A stretch of DNA of 64,000 nt from Piezodorus guildinii (GCA_023052935.1 CM041292.1:80114169-80178168), one strand, 5' to 3'. Counted from the stretch's first letter, positions 11,120 through 23,815 are shown. Notes: generated by a model from the letters alone, not told the origin. A program made the numbers and translations.

Positions 11120-12239
11120 TTTTTTTTTTTTTTTAAATAATAAACTAAATTAAATATTTTCACTAAATAAAACTTACTAAAAATTATTCGTATTTTTTTT
11201 TTTCAAAATACCATATACTCAATGCTACCTACAAAAAGGCAATCCACGAACTTCCACTTAGATTGTTTTTTTATTTTAGTCGGGTTTTACGTTATTTGTT
11301 ATCCATTAATAGCATACTGGAAGGGTTTTCTATATTTAACCATCCATTCATACCGAAATGGGTCGATCAAGATTTATTCCGTGCAACCGGCACAATACAA
11401 TAAATATTCAATCAGGGACTAAGCACATTTGTGATAGTTGATTTATATCTTAATTTTACCTCTGTCTTGGCATATTTCGTTCATCCCTAATACCCTTCGA
11501 TATAAATCTCTTTTTTAAATATATCAAAAATGTATCCAGAGAAGAAAAACCATGAAGTAGGAAACAACTTGATTGAGTGATGAATTTTTGCGGTTGGCGT
11601 TAGACTGCGTTGGATTGCACGGAGTGTGGTGTGGCTATGCCCGGAACGCGGGCGGCCTTCGAACTTTCTAATTATCTCCTGCTCATGTGTAATAACTGTT
11701 TATATGTACAAAGTCGTTATATCTTACATAAACCTCATTCGTAAAATTAAAAAAAAATACACTGTTTTTACGACTACTATGTATTAAAAAGTTAAAATAA
11801 AAAGAAAAAAGGTTACCAGCATTAACCATAGGAATGCGAACCAATTGTTGCAGGGGGACCTTCGGATTACTGAAGAGTTCGAATCATAAAATATAATTAA
11901 TTATTTGCTGTTAAATAAAAAAATAATAATATGAATGCACATAACAAACCTATATTTCTATTTATTTTTTTACATTGTTTTGTTATTGAATAAGTCCTTT
12001 CGATTTTTCATGGTGAAATAAAGCTCAATGTATTATAGACATAAAATTTATTTTAATTTACAATATATTTTCCCATCTGCCAAGTAACTGTATAATGCCA
12101 TCCCATAGGAAGTGGGTACTAAGTTGGTGCTATGGGTACCAAAGTGGATGTCGAAAAAAAGGGAAAAAATAATGGATTATTGAGTTGACAAACGAGATAT
12201 TTTTATATTTTCTTTCGCCTTACTTGGAACCCTCATACA
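11120..12239. other. unassigned intergenic DNA
   Basis: A/T-rich DNA with a GC-richer patch at 11585-11680. The open frame at 11222-11422 (66 codons) has no recognisable domain. Confidence 0.45.
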
Positions 12240-12782
12240 AGACTGTAACGACAAGAAGCTTCACGATGTTTTCGACTACTTCAACACTTATTAGACAAAC
12301 GTTCTAATCTTCCACTTAACTACAAAAGACTCATCTACATGACTATCATAACACCGTTATGGACTTACGGAGTTGAGCTCTGGGGCTCTATTAAACCATC
12401 GAATTCTTCTCGTATCCAATCCCTACAGTCTAAAATCCTTCGTAAAATCCTCAATGCTCCTTACTTTGTCACCAACAAACTCATCCATAAAGACCTTAAT
12501 GTCCCATATGTTGTGATTTGGCCCGTATGAGGTATCAATCCTTCCATGACAGACTCCATTCCCACCCTAATCCTTTCGTTTCAATCCTTTCTTCCTCTTC
12601 AATTCCTGACAATCCTCCGAGACGTCTGAGAAGGAGATGGCCCCGGGATCTTCTAGTTTAGAATATTTTTAGAGTGCTTCCATTGGGAAGCTTCTCTACA
12701 TGTGTTTCATGCCTTTTTATATTTCATTCAATTTACTTGTTGTATTACTTGTTATACAGTTGTAAATTCCAATAAATAAATA
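12240..12782 (+). mobile_element. Jockey-type LINE (second subfamily), 3' fragment
   Basis: Across 12240-12655 the plus strand encodes the C-terminal region after the reverse transcriptase. The segments LLDKRSNLPLNYKRLIYM, TPLWTYGVELWGS, IQSLQSKILRKILNAPYFVT and HKDLNVPYV all align in order with residues 770-840 of the intact ORF2 at 50100. Frameshifts occur after about 12515. The 3' UTR contains GGGAAGCTTCTCTACATGTG and ends in AATAAATAAATAAA. It is truncated at the 5' side and belongs to a different subfamily from the intact copy, because the 3' UTR differs. Confidence 0.85.
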
Positions 12783-12789
12783 AATATAT

Positions 12790-12823
<34 letters not shown>

Positions 12824-12824
12824 A
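12783..12824. repeat. (TA)n microsatellite after the LINE tail
   Basis: The dinucleotide run immediately follows the AATAAA-rich LINE 3' end. This is a common place for microsatellites to grow from a retroelement tail. Confidence 0.9.
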
Positions 12825-12829
12825 TTTTT

Positions 12830-13599
12830 ATATATACTTAAATTTAATAGGATGAAACATTAAAATTAAGGCAGTCATAGGGACTGCTGATAGAGGCGTA
12901 AACTGTTTTTAAATCCACGATTTGTTTTGGAATTTCGTTGGAAAGAGAGTAGGTTTTTGAAAGCAGTTTTTGTTGAGAATGCATGTTTTGTTTCAATTGT
13001 AAAACATCATCACTTTGTAGAGATATATCATTTTGAATTTTGCAATCGTAATCTGAATGTGACTGTAGACTGTATAAGTTGGTGGTACACATATATCATT
13101 TGTTTTGATGTTCCTGCCATTTGTATCATGAAATTTTAGACAATTAGGAATACACTTTATAGTTGTTTCACAGAGATGACTTCAGTTTCTCTCCCAAGTA
13201 AACAAAAAAAAAAAACATTATGTTTTTCATTAAACATAGCTTGATTGAAATATGTATTATTAAAATGAATTTGATTTTCAAATGTCATATTTCTAAGCTA
13301 ATATGATCTCATTTCAATTTCGGTTTACTACAATTTAAATATTTACAGTAAGATCATCATCATTTTGCTTTGTATGTTTACATGTTTTCATGCATGGTAT
13401 TGTTTTAATAATGGTTACAATAATAAAATAATATACAAATACAGATATTTTACTGTCAAGAGGATTAAGATATTCGTTATATTAACTTTATATACAATAA
13501 GAGGTATGTTTCAAGACATAGTTTATCTATAATGTATTTACTCATTTCATTTGCGACTGATTTTATTTCAAATACGTGTATATACTGAAATAAAGATAT
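12830..13599. other. AT-rich, no feature recognised
   Basis: Two small overlapping open frames at 12844-13139 lie on opposite strands and look like chance. No repeat match to the rest of the window was seen. Confidence 0.45.
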
Positions 13600-13760
13600 T
13601 ATAAATATCGATATTTTTGTGCCGATTTTAGACCGGCATCGACAAGGTTTACGGAACTTGTTATCGATATCCTATCTCGAGTGGACGAGTATACATGGAC
13701 TGCTGCGCATGCGCCAGTCTAGATCATGTTGGTAACGTTACTGTGGTTACGGAATCAAAG
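13600..13760. promoter_or_regulatory. promoter-like block: two DRE motifs and an NRF-1/Ewg-type palindrome
   Basis: Two copies of TATCGATA, the DRE element bound by DREF in Drosophila, lie at 13606-13613 (inside the 14-bp palindrome AAATATCGATATTT) and 13662-13669. TGCGCATGCGC, the NRF-1/Erect-wing site, is at 13704-13714. The block is clearly richer in CpG than its surroundings. In insects these motifs mark TATA-less promoters of broadly expressed genes. No transcription unit could be recognised beside it. It could instead be the 5' end of an eroded transposon, since the same 11-mer opens the Jockey at 54385-54395. Confidence 0.4.
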
Positions 13761-13769
13761 CTTCTATCC

Positions 13770-14246
13770 CTGCCAAAAATCGCATAACGCGCCCAATGAA
13801 GTTTTCAGTCCAAAAATTGGATAATGTAAAAACGTTATAGACTATGACTCTGATGTATAGGATATACTGTCCCTAGTTGTTTTATCATTTATTTTAAGAT
13901 GTAATGTAGCCCTTAAAGATACAGTTAAATAAAAATATTTTTCCACTTTCTTTAAGTATATAAGTAATCTATTGACGTCTTACAGCACTGAAGTTATACT
14001 GAAGAAGCTGATCCAGCGTGTGGTATGTTGATTATTATTTCATCATTATGCAGATCGCGCCTAAAGGTCTATTGTGTAGGATTCCTTATGAATTTTCTGA
14101 CGCAAGCACTATTGCACATGCACATAATTTACTGTTTATTTTTATGGAGTCTTCATTCACAAAATGAACATTCTAAGCATATGTGTATGTATGCTTTATA
14201 TTAATCAAAATATAAGTTTTGTTACGTATAAATATATTTACTTTAC
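13770..14246. other. unassigned intergenic DNA
   Basis: A/T-rich, with no coding signal above about 40 codons. If the block at 13600-13760 is a promoter, its transcript could begin here, but nothing in the sequence proves it. Confidence 0.4.
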
Positions 14247-14650
14247 TTGTTTAACCATAAGATAACCAGATTAACATTTTCTAGAAACTATGCAGGCAAT
14301 GGCACCAATTTTGGGGCCGAGCACCCGGTACATGAAATAAACAGCATCCTCCCCTGGAAGACGTCTTTTAAAAAATCGAAATCTGAAGAAGTTATTCTAA
14401 TCGGACTAGGAATTAGACATGCAGCATTAGAAATTCACTCCAGGTTGCCGGATGGGAAATTGGACCACTTATAATGATAGCATGTAAGACCTCTCTGACA
14501 CTAAAACATATTGTAACAACATGTAAATTATACTCTGATTCCAGATCAAAACACTATACATCCTCCTCTGTTCTTAAAACCCAATTTTAAAAAAGGACAC
14601 TAAGGACCTTGGCTGTTGAGTGTCCATAAACTCTATGACCTAAACTTACC
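14247..14650 (+). pseudogene. I-type LINE, C-terminal ORF2 relic plus 3' UTR
   Basis: The plus strand encodes GLGIRHAALEIHSRL and then, after a stop or frameshift near 14474, CKTSLTLKHIVTTCKLYSD followed by SRSKHY. This has the Cys...His-x4-Cys spacing found at the very C-terminus of LINE ORF2 proteins that carry RNase H (I, R1 and related clades). The 3' part ends GGACACTAAGGACCTTGGCTG and GAGTGTCCATAAA. Only the last 100 or so codons survive and they are broken. A second relic of the same family lies at 37790-38075. Confidence 0.65.
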
Positions 14651-14964
14651 TATTTACTTTTCTTAAAAGGTTTTTATTTTGATACGGTGTACACAAACAT
14701 ACATCAGTTTTCATCAAAATCAGTTGCTATTTAATTTCTTTATGGGCAAACCAATAAGACTTTCCATAGTTGTTTAATCCTTGAACCAAGATGATACTTT
14801 TTAAAAGGCGCGTTTAGGCGATCGTTCTTTTCGTCCTTCCAGGAAAACAGATGGGAGAAAAGCTGTTGGTTTACAACGAAAACTGATGCACCCTTACACC
14901 ATTTTTTATTTTCTTTCATCCATTCAAGCTGCCCATCCAGGCTTCTCATTGTTTCATCTTAATA

Positions 14965-15823
14965 CTTTCACTTACTATACTCGTATATAGTTAGGGAAAG
15001 TATTGCGATCGTGAAAATTTTCGAATTCCAGTTTTCCACGGAAATACACGTTTTACGGTTCCTTGAGTCTAAATAACCAAGTTCCGCAAAAAGGTCTGTG
15101 TGCGGTAACTCCCGAGCGTAAAAGAAAAGTCCTATAAAACTGAAATTTCATATTTAGGACAAATATACGCCCGAGATGTTACAAAAACTTTTTCATCAAA
15201 TTCGACTAACCAGAAGAGCCATTTTATACCATGCATATTACACCTTTTTATGATTTTCTCAAAAAAATTTCCGACGATTATGATTAAACTCGCTAGATCG
15301 ATGTAAAGTTTAACAGGCTTTAATATCATGTAGGTTTTATTCTGATTAAAATGGTCTGACAGGGTTTAATTAAATGCCTATACTTTAAATTTTCTTCCTC
15401 TGAAGTACTTTTAATTTTGTTGATTCTATAAAAGGTAAATATATAAATTGAATGAATTCGATACCCAACTAAACGAGAAAACAAAAAATATTTTTTTAAT
15501 GCAATTTTTCGTTTTTTACCATAAAAACAGTAATATAAATGTATGATATACCGTTGGAAAGACTAAGATTTTAGAAATTATCTCATACACAAGGTTTTAA
15601 AAGTTAATAGAGAGTGATAAAAAGCCGATAAAACTAAGTGATTGTTTTAGATAATAGTATAATAGATGTTTTAATAAAACACATGTTTCTATTGAAATTC
15701 AATTTAATTAATTCTTTAATAGTTTCATTAATTTTTCTCTCTAACTGGATTTGAATATTCTTTAATTGATTTTAACAACGGAGGTAAGTGAAAGCCGTGT
15801 GTTGCCCGCACCAGATTTTTTTT
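14965..15823 (+). repeat. family R, full-length copy
   Basis: It begins TACTTTCACTTACTATACTC and ends GGAGGTAAGTGAAAGCC, GTGTGTTGCCCGCACCAGAT, then T residues. It is about 860 bp and has all the internal blocks. It shows the inverted CTTTCACTTACC / GGTAAGTGAAAG pair and the final short stem (GTGTG with CGCAC). Confidence 0.88.
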
Positions 15824-15907
15824 AGAATATAAGTTATTGATAATTTTTTTATGACGCCTCTACCCCCGTGGGTCATTGGCGTTTACAATTATATTTTATA
15901 CTATATT

Positions 15908-16060
15908 ATAATAGGGGTACTCACTACGTTTGCTATAGCATGCTATTTGTGTTATTTTGCTAAACCCGTCGAGTTTCTACAGTTATTTCCTGTATAAAAT
16001 TGATGGGTTTAGCACAATAGCACAAATAGCTATAGCAAACGTAGTGAGTACCCCTAGTAT
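15908..16060. mobile_element. palindromic MITE / foldback, arms of about 56-60 bp
   Basis: The left arm 15908-15967 and right arm 16005-16060 are reverse complements. The outer 30 bases, TAGGGGTACTCACTACGTTT and onward, match perfectly. One 4-bp insertion and a few substitutions lie further in, and a 37-nt centre contains a further TACAG/CTGTA stem. The block could fold into a single long hairpin. It sits directly against, and probably inside, the LINE relic at 16061-16275. There is no coding sequence and the superfamily is unknown. Confidence 0.8.
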
Positions 16061-16275
16061 AAGCTTCTTTTCAAATATTTGAAGAGGATATTACCTCGGT
16101 TTATTTCATCTTTAAGTTTGTCTTTAAGTGTATTATCCATTTTTAGTTCAATTCTCAATTTACTGAAAATTGGACAACCTAATAATATATGTTTCACTGT
16201 CCTTATTGTGTTACTTCTGGTTAGCTGGAATAACAAATGTTTGTGGCTCATTGATGATGCCAGGACCAATCTATA
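16061..16275 (-). pseudogene. LINE ORF2 C-terminal relic with Cys-His motif
   Basis: The minus strand (16269-16054) encodes 71 codons including TVKHILLGCPIFSKLR, then DEINRGNILFKYLKR. This is the H-x4-C-P...R pattern typical of the C-terminal end of I-clade ORF2 proteins downstream of RNase H. It belongs to a different family from 14247-14650, because the 3' sequence differs. The 5' part and the normal 3' UTR are missing, cut by the palindromic element. Confidence 0.6.
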
Positions 16276-16279
16276 AAAA

Positions 16280-19200
16280 GAAATAACATAACTAAATAAA
16301 TGCTATTGTGAGTTACCTGTACATTTAGTGTAAATTCAATTCAAATTTCTTGGTAATAATACGGTCGTTTCTTAAGTTTATAATTTGCTACGGTTGGCCA
16401 GATTGCGAGTATTTTTATCATAGGAATCATGTTATTATTTTTCTAAACTGGATAATTGCTCTGTTAGTTACACCCTGTATATTTTATGTGTTGTGTGATA
16501 ATTAATTCGTCATTAGCAATTGCTAATTAGAACACTCATGAGCCGTCATAAACCTCATCTCAAACTACATTCATTGTGCAAAAACATAAATCAGTATACG
16601 AATCATTCATTTTTATGCTATGAGTTATTAGAATTTTATGCTATGAGCTATTAAAATTTATATTATGTTTAAAAAAAACGTATATTTCCGGTGAGAACTC
16701 AAATTCGAAAATTTTTACGATGGCAATACTTTCCCTTACTTTATGTTTCATATAAAGATAAGTGAATGTAAAAAAAGTTCAACATTTTAGAACTTTATTT
16801 ATTCACCCTACCTTGTAATTTATCCAATACGGGTTATGGAAACATTAATTTGCCGATTAGGGTAGCAAGTTACTGTTGCCAATTAACTCCGTTAAGTAGA
16901 ACTTCATTTATTTACGGAGCTCCTCCATTGTCTACTATCCTCCTGGAGTTGAACCACTTCTTTGACCTGATGGCAATAGCTCATAGAAATCCCTTAAAAT
17001 GGCTCATAGAACACCCTTGAGATCCCACCATATGAAAAGAAATATCTTCTTTGGATGCAATCCGGGTTTTGACATTCTACTAGGAGCGTAACTGATTAGG
17101 TCGCCAAGATTTTTTTACGGACTACGTTATCGTAAAATATCCGTTTTTTTTATCTCCTGTAATCAATTTTTTTAAAAGTAAGTGTTTTGTTGCTTTTTTC
17201 GTAGTGAATCACAAACAGAAATGATTGTTGCCAAGTTGATGGTTAGAGAATGAGAGACCCAAACGTTAAGACTGGAAACATTGCCGAGCTTGTAAAAATG
17301 GTTTTCTACGCTAGTGGGCAATAGCAATCTCTAGGACTGATGGGTGGGATTTTGATTAACAATGGCCTTAAAATTACTTGTTTCAATTTCATATGAGCGG
17401 CCAGATGTTGAGGATCATTGATGTAAAAATATCCTAAATAAAATTTGGCAAACCTATTTTCACAAGTGCGTTCGGTTAAGACACCATCCTTATAAATACT
17501 GCAAATTTCTCTATAAGATCCTTCTCTACAACGCTACAAATATAGTTTTTGATATATTGCTAACAGGATAAACAATTAACCTTTGGAATTAATTCATCAG
17601 ATAAGAAGTGCATCGTAGTGACATTTAAATAAACAGAAAAACCGAAAGGACCTATTTGTCAACCCAATAGTACGATTCCGATTAAAGTAATACGGTTAAT
17701 GGCTTGATAAAGTAATAAGTAATAAGGTTAATTGCCTCATCCCTTTTGTCTGAGCATATATATTATGATTAAATGATATGATATTGTTCATTTTATGAAG
17801 TTAATATGATATTCTTGAACCTTAATTTATAACTGTTTGAAAAACATATATATAGTTGGTGTCATATTTCTGACGAGGCAGATATGTCAAACCAAAGCAG
17901 GATTTGGATTGAGCCTACGAGACAGAACGTGACTGGGGATTATAGGTGTCACCCATTGTCTAATATTTTACGTATTTAGGTCAGAAAATTTAACGATGTG
18001 ACGTGACAATACTGCTCCCTGTTGGATGAACTGTTTACTTCATTTTATGTTTAAAAATATGTGTATTTTAATCTGTGTCTCGGAGTTTTCATCTGTTATG
18101 AAGTTTGCCATCATAAATAGAAGAATCCGACATCTATTCCGTTTCAGTAAAGTAAAAACAAACGCATCAATATTTTTCGCCTATCTTTAATAAGCCTGGG
18201 AATTAAACTAAATGATAAGAATATTTCTAGATCTCAAGTATTTAAGGAGTATTATATTATTCATGGTTAGTCAGAAGTTATCTAACACAACAATTATTAT
18301 AGATATTGATTGTTATAGTTATTGATTTCTATTTAGACGGTAAAAGACTTTTTTTATGTAACTTTGCTGTATGTTTTATCATTAAATTTTTTCACATAGA
18401 TTTACTGTTTATGTTAATGCATTGGATTCTTCCCTCATGTTTGTGGCTATAGCTCCCTCACTCGGCTTCCGCTGGCTCTTATGTTGCGGACGTGGCCGAG
18501 GGGAGGGGGGCGCAGGGATCTCTCGGGTTTGGCTTTTCCCTCGATATATAGGTCTGGTCTGAGGTTTGTTCCCTAGACTGATTTTAAACATGTACATAAT
18601 AGGTATGGGTGTGCTTGAACAGTTCATTTACTTGTTAACTTTTTGTTTATTATATTTATGTATTATGTTTGTAGTTATACATATTATTTTATTTTCTATT
18701 TTATATAATTTTACTTTTTTTTTTTTTAGTAAATATTGTATGAATGTGGTCTGAGAGCATTTTTATTATTGTCCAGGGTGAGGCAAATAAAAAAAATTAT
18801 TATTCTGAATAAAAAATGTTATAATTGAAAAAAAGTAATAGTTATTATATTGCTATTATTGGAGAACGGGTGCAAGAAAAATCTCGAAACGTGCGAAATT
18901 GGGTATTTACATAACTTAAACATGCAAAAAAGCATTGATATTGTTTCATTTATAATGTTAATATGTCGAAGGGCTTAGCCCCATATTTTACAGCCGATGA
19001 TTTAAAGTTAGTATGTTTCTTGTACTGTAAAAAAAATTTCTAAATATTTTTTTCTGAGATTGCTCTCATCAAATAAAGTAATTTACAGTTACGAATATGG
19101 CATAAACATAAGTAATGATTGTAAATAACAATTATTTATTGTTTTATTATTTAATTTAACACGTTTCCAATGAAACTGAACATAACTCTTTAAACTTTTT

Positions 19201-20175
19201 TCAACAGTAAATTGTTTATTAGTTCTTAAATTTATGTTGGCAATCGAAGTATGTGAATATTATTTTACCTTTTTTTTTTTTTTTGTTATATATAATCTAT
19301 TAAAAATACTTTTAATTTACTTTATTCGGTGTATGTACATAAAGTACCAAATGTATTGCCTATAGTAAAGCCAGGTTCTATTTGTATGAGGAATTCCCCG
19401 AAGACAAATGAATTTTTTAAAAATTTAATTCTATTAATGATTTAACTAACCATATTACGGTTCCAACCCGACGATACGCAGTTGAAGGAGGCTGGTATAT
19501 TAGGGTACGCTAGGCAGTGGGCTGGGCAGCCATTCGGCCCCCACCACGCTCCTGTAAAAAATATCCCTCGTCAATTATTTACATCCTTCCAATCTCTTGC
19601 CCTACTCCATCGCCTTGTAAACCCTTCCATTATATCTTCCTACCTCCTTTGAATATTTACATCGAGCAGTCGGTCAATTGTTTCCCTAAAGTACACTATA
19701 AATATTGAACGCGGTGGAAGCGCGCGTGTAGGGGTGACCTCGATGTTGTATAACATCTCAATCAGCCAGAACAGTTAATACTGTAGTTGGACTCCTGTGA
19801 ATATCGTTCTATCATCTTTTGCAATTAGTAATATTGTCTCAGCCAAGAAAAATCGCATGTATTAGTATAATTAGTTGCTATGCCAGGTACTCGTTAAAGA
19901 ATCCTATATGAAACTGGGTAGACAAAAGGGACTCTTACTGAAGGAATTTCACTGAAGCATAAAAGAAACGTTCAATCAATAAACAAACTTCATTCTAGGG
20001 GTCATAAAAATAAATCATAATTCCGAATTTTTTAAAACTTTCATTATGTTAGTTAACTCATTTGTTGTTTTTACAATTTTAGAGGATCACTTTTAGATGT
20101 TCATTCATATAATCGAACTTCAATAATACGTTTTAAAAATAAGACTTTTTATTAGCCGTTGCTCAAGATATTTTT
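16280..20175. other. long unassigned AT-rich stretch
   Basis: Apart from the family R fragment at 16680-16777, I find no mobile element or gene. GC-richer islands occur at 16850-17000, 18420-18560 and 19440-19760. The last has a TATA-like CTATAAATATTG at 19695-19706 upstream of GCGGTGGAAGCGCGCG. That is compatible with, but no proof of, a promoter. The open frames here (60-72 codons) show no domains. Confidence 0.4.
16680..16777 (-). repeat. family R terminal fragment
   Basis: A reversed end fragment running ATTTCCGGTGAGAACTCAAA, GGCAATACTTTCCCTTAC, AAGATAAGTGAATGTAAAAA. This is the start of the element on the opposite strand. Confidence 0.65.
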
Positions 20176-21075
20176 CATACGAAATATATAGTAAGGGAAA
20201 GTATTGCAATCGTGAACATTTTCGAATTCCTGTTTTCAACAGAACTTCATGTTTTAGGGCACCCTGAGTCCAAATAACTAAGTCCCGAAAAAAGGTCTCG
20301 TGTGTGTGTGTGGTAAGTCTAGAACGAAAACGAAAAGTCGTAAGAAACTGAAATTACATATTTAAGACAACTATACGCCCGAGATGTTACAAAACCTTTT
20401 CAATAAAATCGGCGAACCAGAAGAGCCACTTATTGAAAAGCTTGAATTTGCATCTTTTTACGATTTTCTCATAGACTGCTCTAACGATTTAGATCAAACT
20501 CGCTATATTAATGTAAAATTTAATGAACTTTAATATCTTGTAGGTTTCATTCTGATTGAAATAGTGTGACAGGGCTTATATGCCGATATTTAGCATTTTC
20601 TACCTCTAAAGTACCTTTAATTTTGTTGTTTCTATAAAATAACCATATTATCATGATACCATTGATAATTAACAGCTAAATATGCAAGTTGAACGAATTT
20701 GATAAACAACTAAAGGGGAAAACTTAGAAAATATATTTTTTTTTAATACAAGTTTTTGTTTTTGAACATAAGAACAGTAATATATATGTATAATATAGCG
20801 TTGGAAAGTTGACGATTTTAGACAGAATATCATCTCATACACAAGTTTGTAAAAGCTATTAAATAGTGAAATGAAAAGCCGATAAAACTGGCTGATTATT
20901 TTAGATAATAACATAATAAATGTTTTAATAAAACACATGTTTCAATAGAAATTCAATTTAATTAATTCTCTAATCACTCTTTTTTATCTCTAACTGTATT
21001 TGGACATTTTTTAAATAATATTTTAAAAACTGAGGTAAGTGTAAGTCGTGTGTTGCCCGCACCAGATTTTTTACA
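20176..21075 (+). repeat. family R, nearly full-length copy
   Basis: It starts at TATAGTAAGGGAAAGTATTG (the outermost CTTTCACTTACC is lost) and ends TGAGGTAAGTGTAAGTC, GTGTGTTGCCCGCACCAGAT. A frame of 89 codons on the minus strand inside it is low-complexity and not a gene. Confidence 0.83.
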
Positions 21076-21849
21076 AAATGATTTATTACAGGTCGTTGAT
21101 ATTGTCTCGAACATGCATTTAGAGCTATTATCAAAAATGAAATATATGGGTTGAGAGTGGTTGGAAGGAGGTTGTTGAGAAGAGAACGGCGGACAGAAGC
21201 CTACACGATGTAGAGGAAGCCATGACGTCACCCTTAGTCAGCGGCCACGCCTACCCCAACCTGCTCCATTATACGATACCACCGCCAGGCGTTCACCATA
21301 CATACTACCAACTTTACAACTATATATATATATTATATATTAGTTATATCGTAGAAAAGAACAATAGTTTTTTCTAATGCTTTCATGATTAAATCTAATT
21401 TTCATTGTGATTGATGAAACTTCTTCCTATGACCGAAACTGTGTATAAAAAATGAATAAAATTCAGTCCCTCCACAACCCACGAAGGGTCTTGGTTTACA
21501 TATAGCGATTCATAGTAGTGTTCCTAGATCTTTTTCAGGGTATATATATAATATAATATATATATATATATAATTATATATATATATATTATATATACTA
21601 TATTATTATATATATATATATATCAAAACTAGGAACAGTTTGGAATTTTATCACTTAACTTCAGAAATGACTAAATTTGTAGGAAAAAATTGCGATTAAA
21701 AAGCTAAAGCTGATTATGGTTTTAACACCACGTTATTCATATTTGTAACTGCTGTCTTGAAAAATTAAAATTTTAGACTTATTGGGTACATATTCACAAT
21801 TATTATTTTATTTTATATAATTATTTTTATAACCTTAAAATAAGTTCAT
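21076..21849. other. unassigned, with (TA)n cluster 21538-21625
   Basis: The first 250 bases are GC-richer and include TGACGTCA at 21212-21219. Interrupted TA dinucleotide runs follow at 21538-21625. No gene is recognised. Confidence 0.45.
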
Positions 21850-22078
21850 AAAAAAAAAAAAAACACCCGAGGGGTTTTGGTATTAGCACATATTGAGAAT
21901 TCTTATTTATCGCCAACGGCCATGCAATGAGGTGATTTGACCGAGATTAAGCTCAGCCGTGTTTTTCAATGTCAGTGTTTTTTTCCCATTTTCGCTCAGT
22001 AGTCTCTCTACACCAGGGCCGGCCACATCAGAGTAATAATGTTTCTGTCATTCGAACCTGGAACCTGGAGACCAGTTG
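21850..22078 (-). mobile_element. SINE-B, diverged copy
   Basis: On the minus strand it matches the complete SINE-B: B-box remnant CAGGTTCGAATG at the head side, then the GATTAAGCTCAG / GGTGATTTGACC region and CATTGCATGGCCGTTGGCG. A T-to-A tail lies near 21850. The A box is eroded. Confidence 0.65.
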
Positions 22079-22079
22079 T

Positions 22080-22215
22080 TAATGTTATTTAATATATAGT
22101 AATGTATAGTAGTATATATAGTAATAATGTATTTAATCGTAATGTATAGTATATAGTAATAATATATTTAATAGTAAGTATAGTATATAGTAATATATAG
22201 TAATGTTATTTTAGC
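22080..22215. repeat. degenerate tandem repeat, AT-only units
   Basis: Repeated ATATAGTAATGTATAGTA-like units alternate with TTATTTAATA/TAATAATATA. The unit is roughly 55 bp with variants. Confidence 0.7.
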
Positions 22216-23815
22216 GAAATTTAAAAAAATAATAATGAAAACCCCGATAAATAAGATACGGTGGAGGATAAAGGACTGAGGCGGGCTACGTTGAAGCAGG
22301 ACTACTTCGGCGTGTAGTGCCAGAAGAAGAAAAAAGAAAATGAGTCAGAAGGGTGGTAATTAACACATTTGAGATGTTATAAACTTAAGGCTTCTAAATA
22401 TGTTGAAAAAAAAAATTGTATTGTATATTAATCAATATTCTTTTGCACAACATCTATGCTTATGCCAGTCAAAAAAATCTAATTATAAAACAAAGTCAAG
22501 AATGCATTTTTTCGAGGAAAGAGGGTGAGATATAACGAATAATCGAGACACCTACACCTTCAATCTCCTGTTACCAATTGTCAATGAATACACAAATTAT
22601 TAACAGATGATTTGATTATTAATTTATATCTAACTTTTCATGATAGGATGATAGCTAGCAAATCTGCGCTTGAGCTCAACGATGGTCACAACTATCATAA
22701 ATATATTTAATAATAATTAATGATATATATATATATAAACACCACAAAACCACACCTTTATCACATAGCGCGCCCACATTCCGGATGCTATTCACTAAAG
22801 AGATTACTTTTATCATAAATAATATTTAAAAAATGAATATTTTTATTACTTTAACTTGGTTTTTAATCTGTTAAAGAATAAAATAGGCAGTCTTTCTTTT
22901 ATGTAACTCAAAACCATCAGTTTTAAAAAAAAATAATCATTTCATTATCAATCCATTCACATTCAGAACCATGCTAAGCTTTTGGCGTTTGAACCTATTT
23001 TTAGGCAGATTCATACACATCCGTTCCGTCAATCCCCGTCAACTTTGAGGGTTTTGGCCATCAGTAGATATTGGTCCAATCAGGGATACTCACATGTTTA
23101 TTCTCAGAGAGATCTTAAAATATTGCCTGACAATTGGGTGAAAATTATGGTAAATTAAATGAATCCATTAAAAGAAAAGAAATAAAAAACTAAGATAGTA
23201 ATGTTATTTAAGGAACTTGTTAGAGGTGGTATATCGATTTTATCCCTAATTTAGAAAAAAAATAAATATTTTCTTTTATTAAATTATTTTCTTTTATTTC
23301 ATTTATTTTATTTTTTCATTTGTTAATGATGTTAACTTATTTTATTTTATTTTATGTTTGTTTTACTTTGTACATATGGAATGAATGACTTCTTTTATCT
23401 CTAATACTTATTGCCCAAGATAGTGGCAGATTGTATTATTTCTCAATAAAGCAATATTATTTCTAAAATTTAAAATGTCAAAAGCGACTTTAAATTAATT
23501 CTTTAGTTAAAAGAATAACATTATTTCTGTTTTGATATAAAACTGTATTTATTAAAATATATTGATTTGATAAATTTATTTCAATTAATTAATAATTTGC
23601 CCTTCTTAAGAATGATGCTGAATATTTCCATTTGAAACTTTATATGTAGTATGTTCCAAGTTTTTCCCCTTTGGTTCATGGCATTAAATATCGTTGCCAT
23701 ATATTTAAGGTAAGTAGAGCAAGAATACTGATGCTCTGATCATGAACTGGTTGAATGGTGTAATTGGAATGATAAACAAAAGGAAGACTTTTTTTTTCTC
23801 GATACACAATAGTTT
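22216..23815. other. unassigned AT-rich DNA
   Basis: A short GC-richer block (22255-22330) ends TAGTGCCAGAAGAAGAAAAA. It resembles the 3' end of the tRNA-derived SINEs in this window, but no head was found. The rest shows nothing beyond low complexity. Confidence 0.4.

Noticed and set aside
20669..21231. Two minus-strand frames of 85-89 codons that might be small genes.
   Set aside because: The first lies wholly in a family R copy and its homologous frame is broken in the other copies. The second spans the end of that copy and unique DNA and shows no domain.
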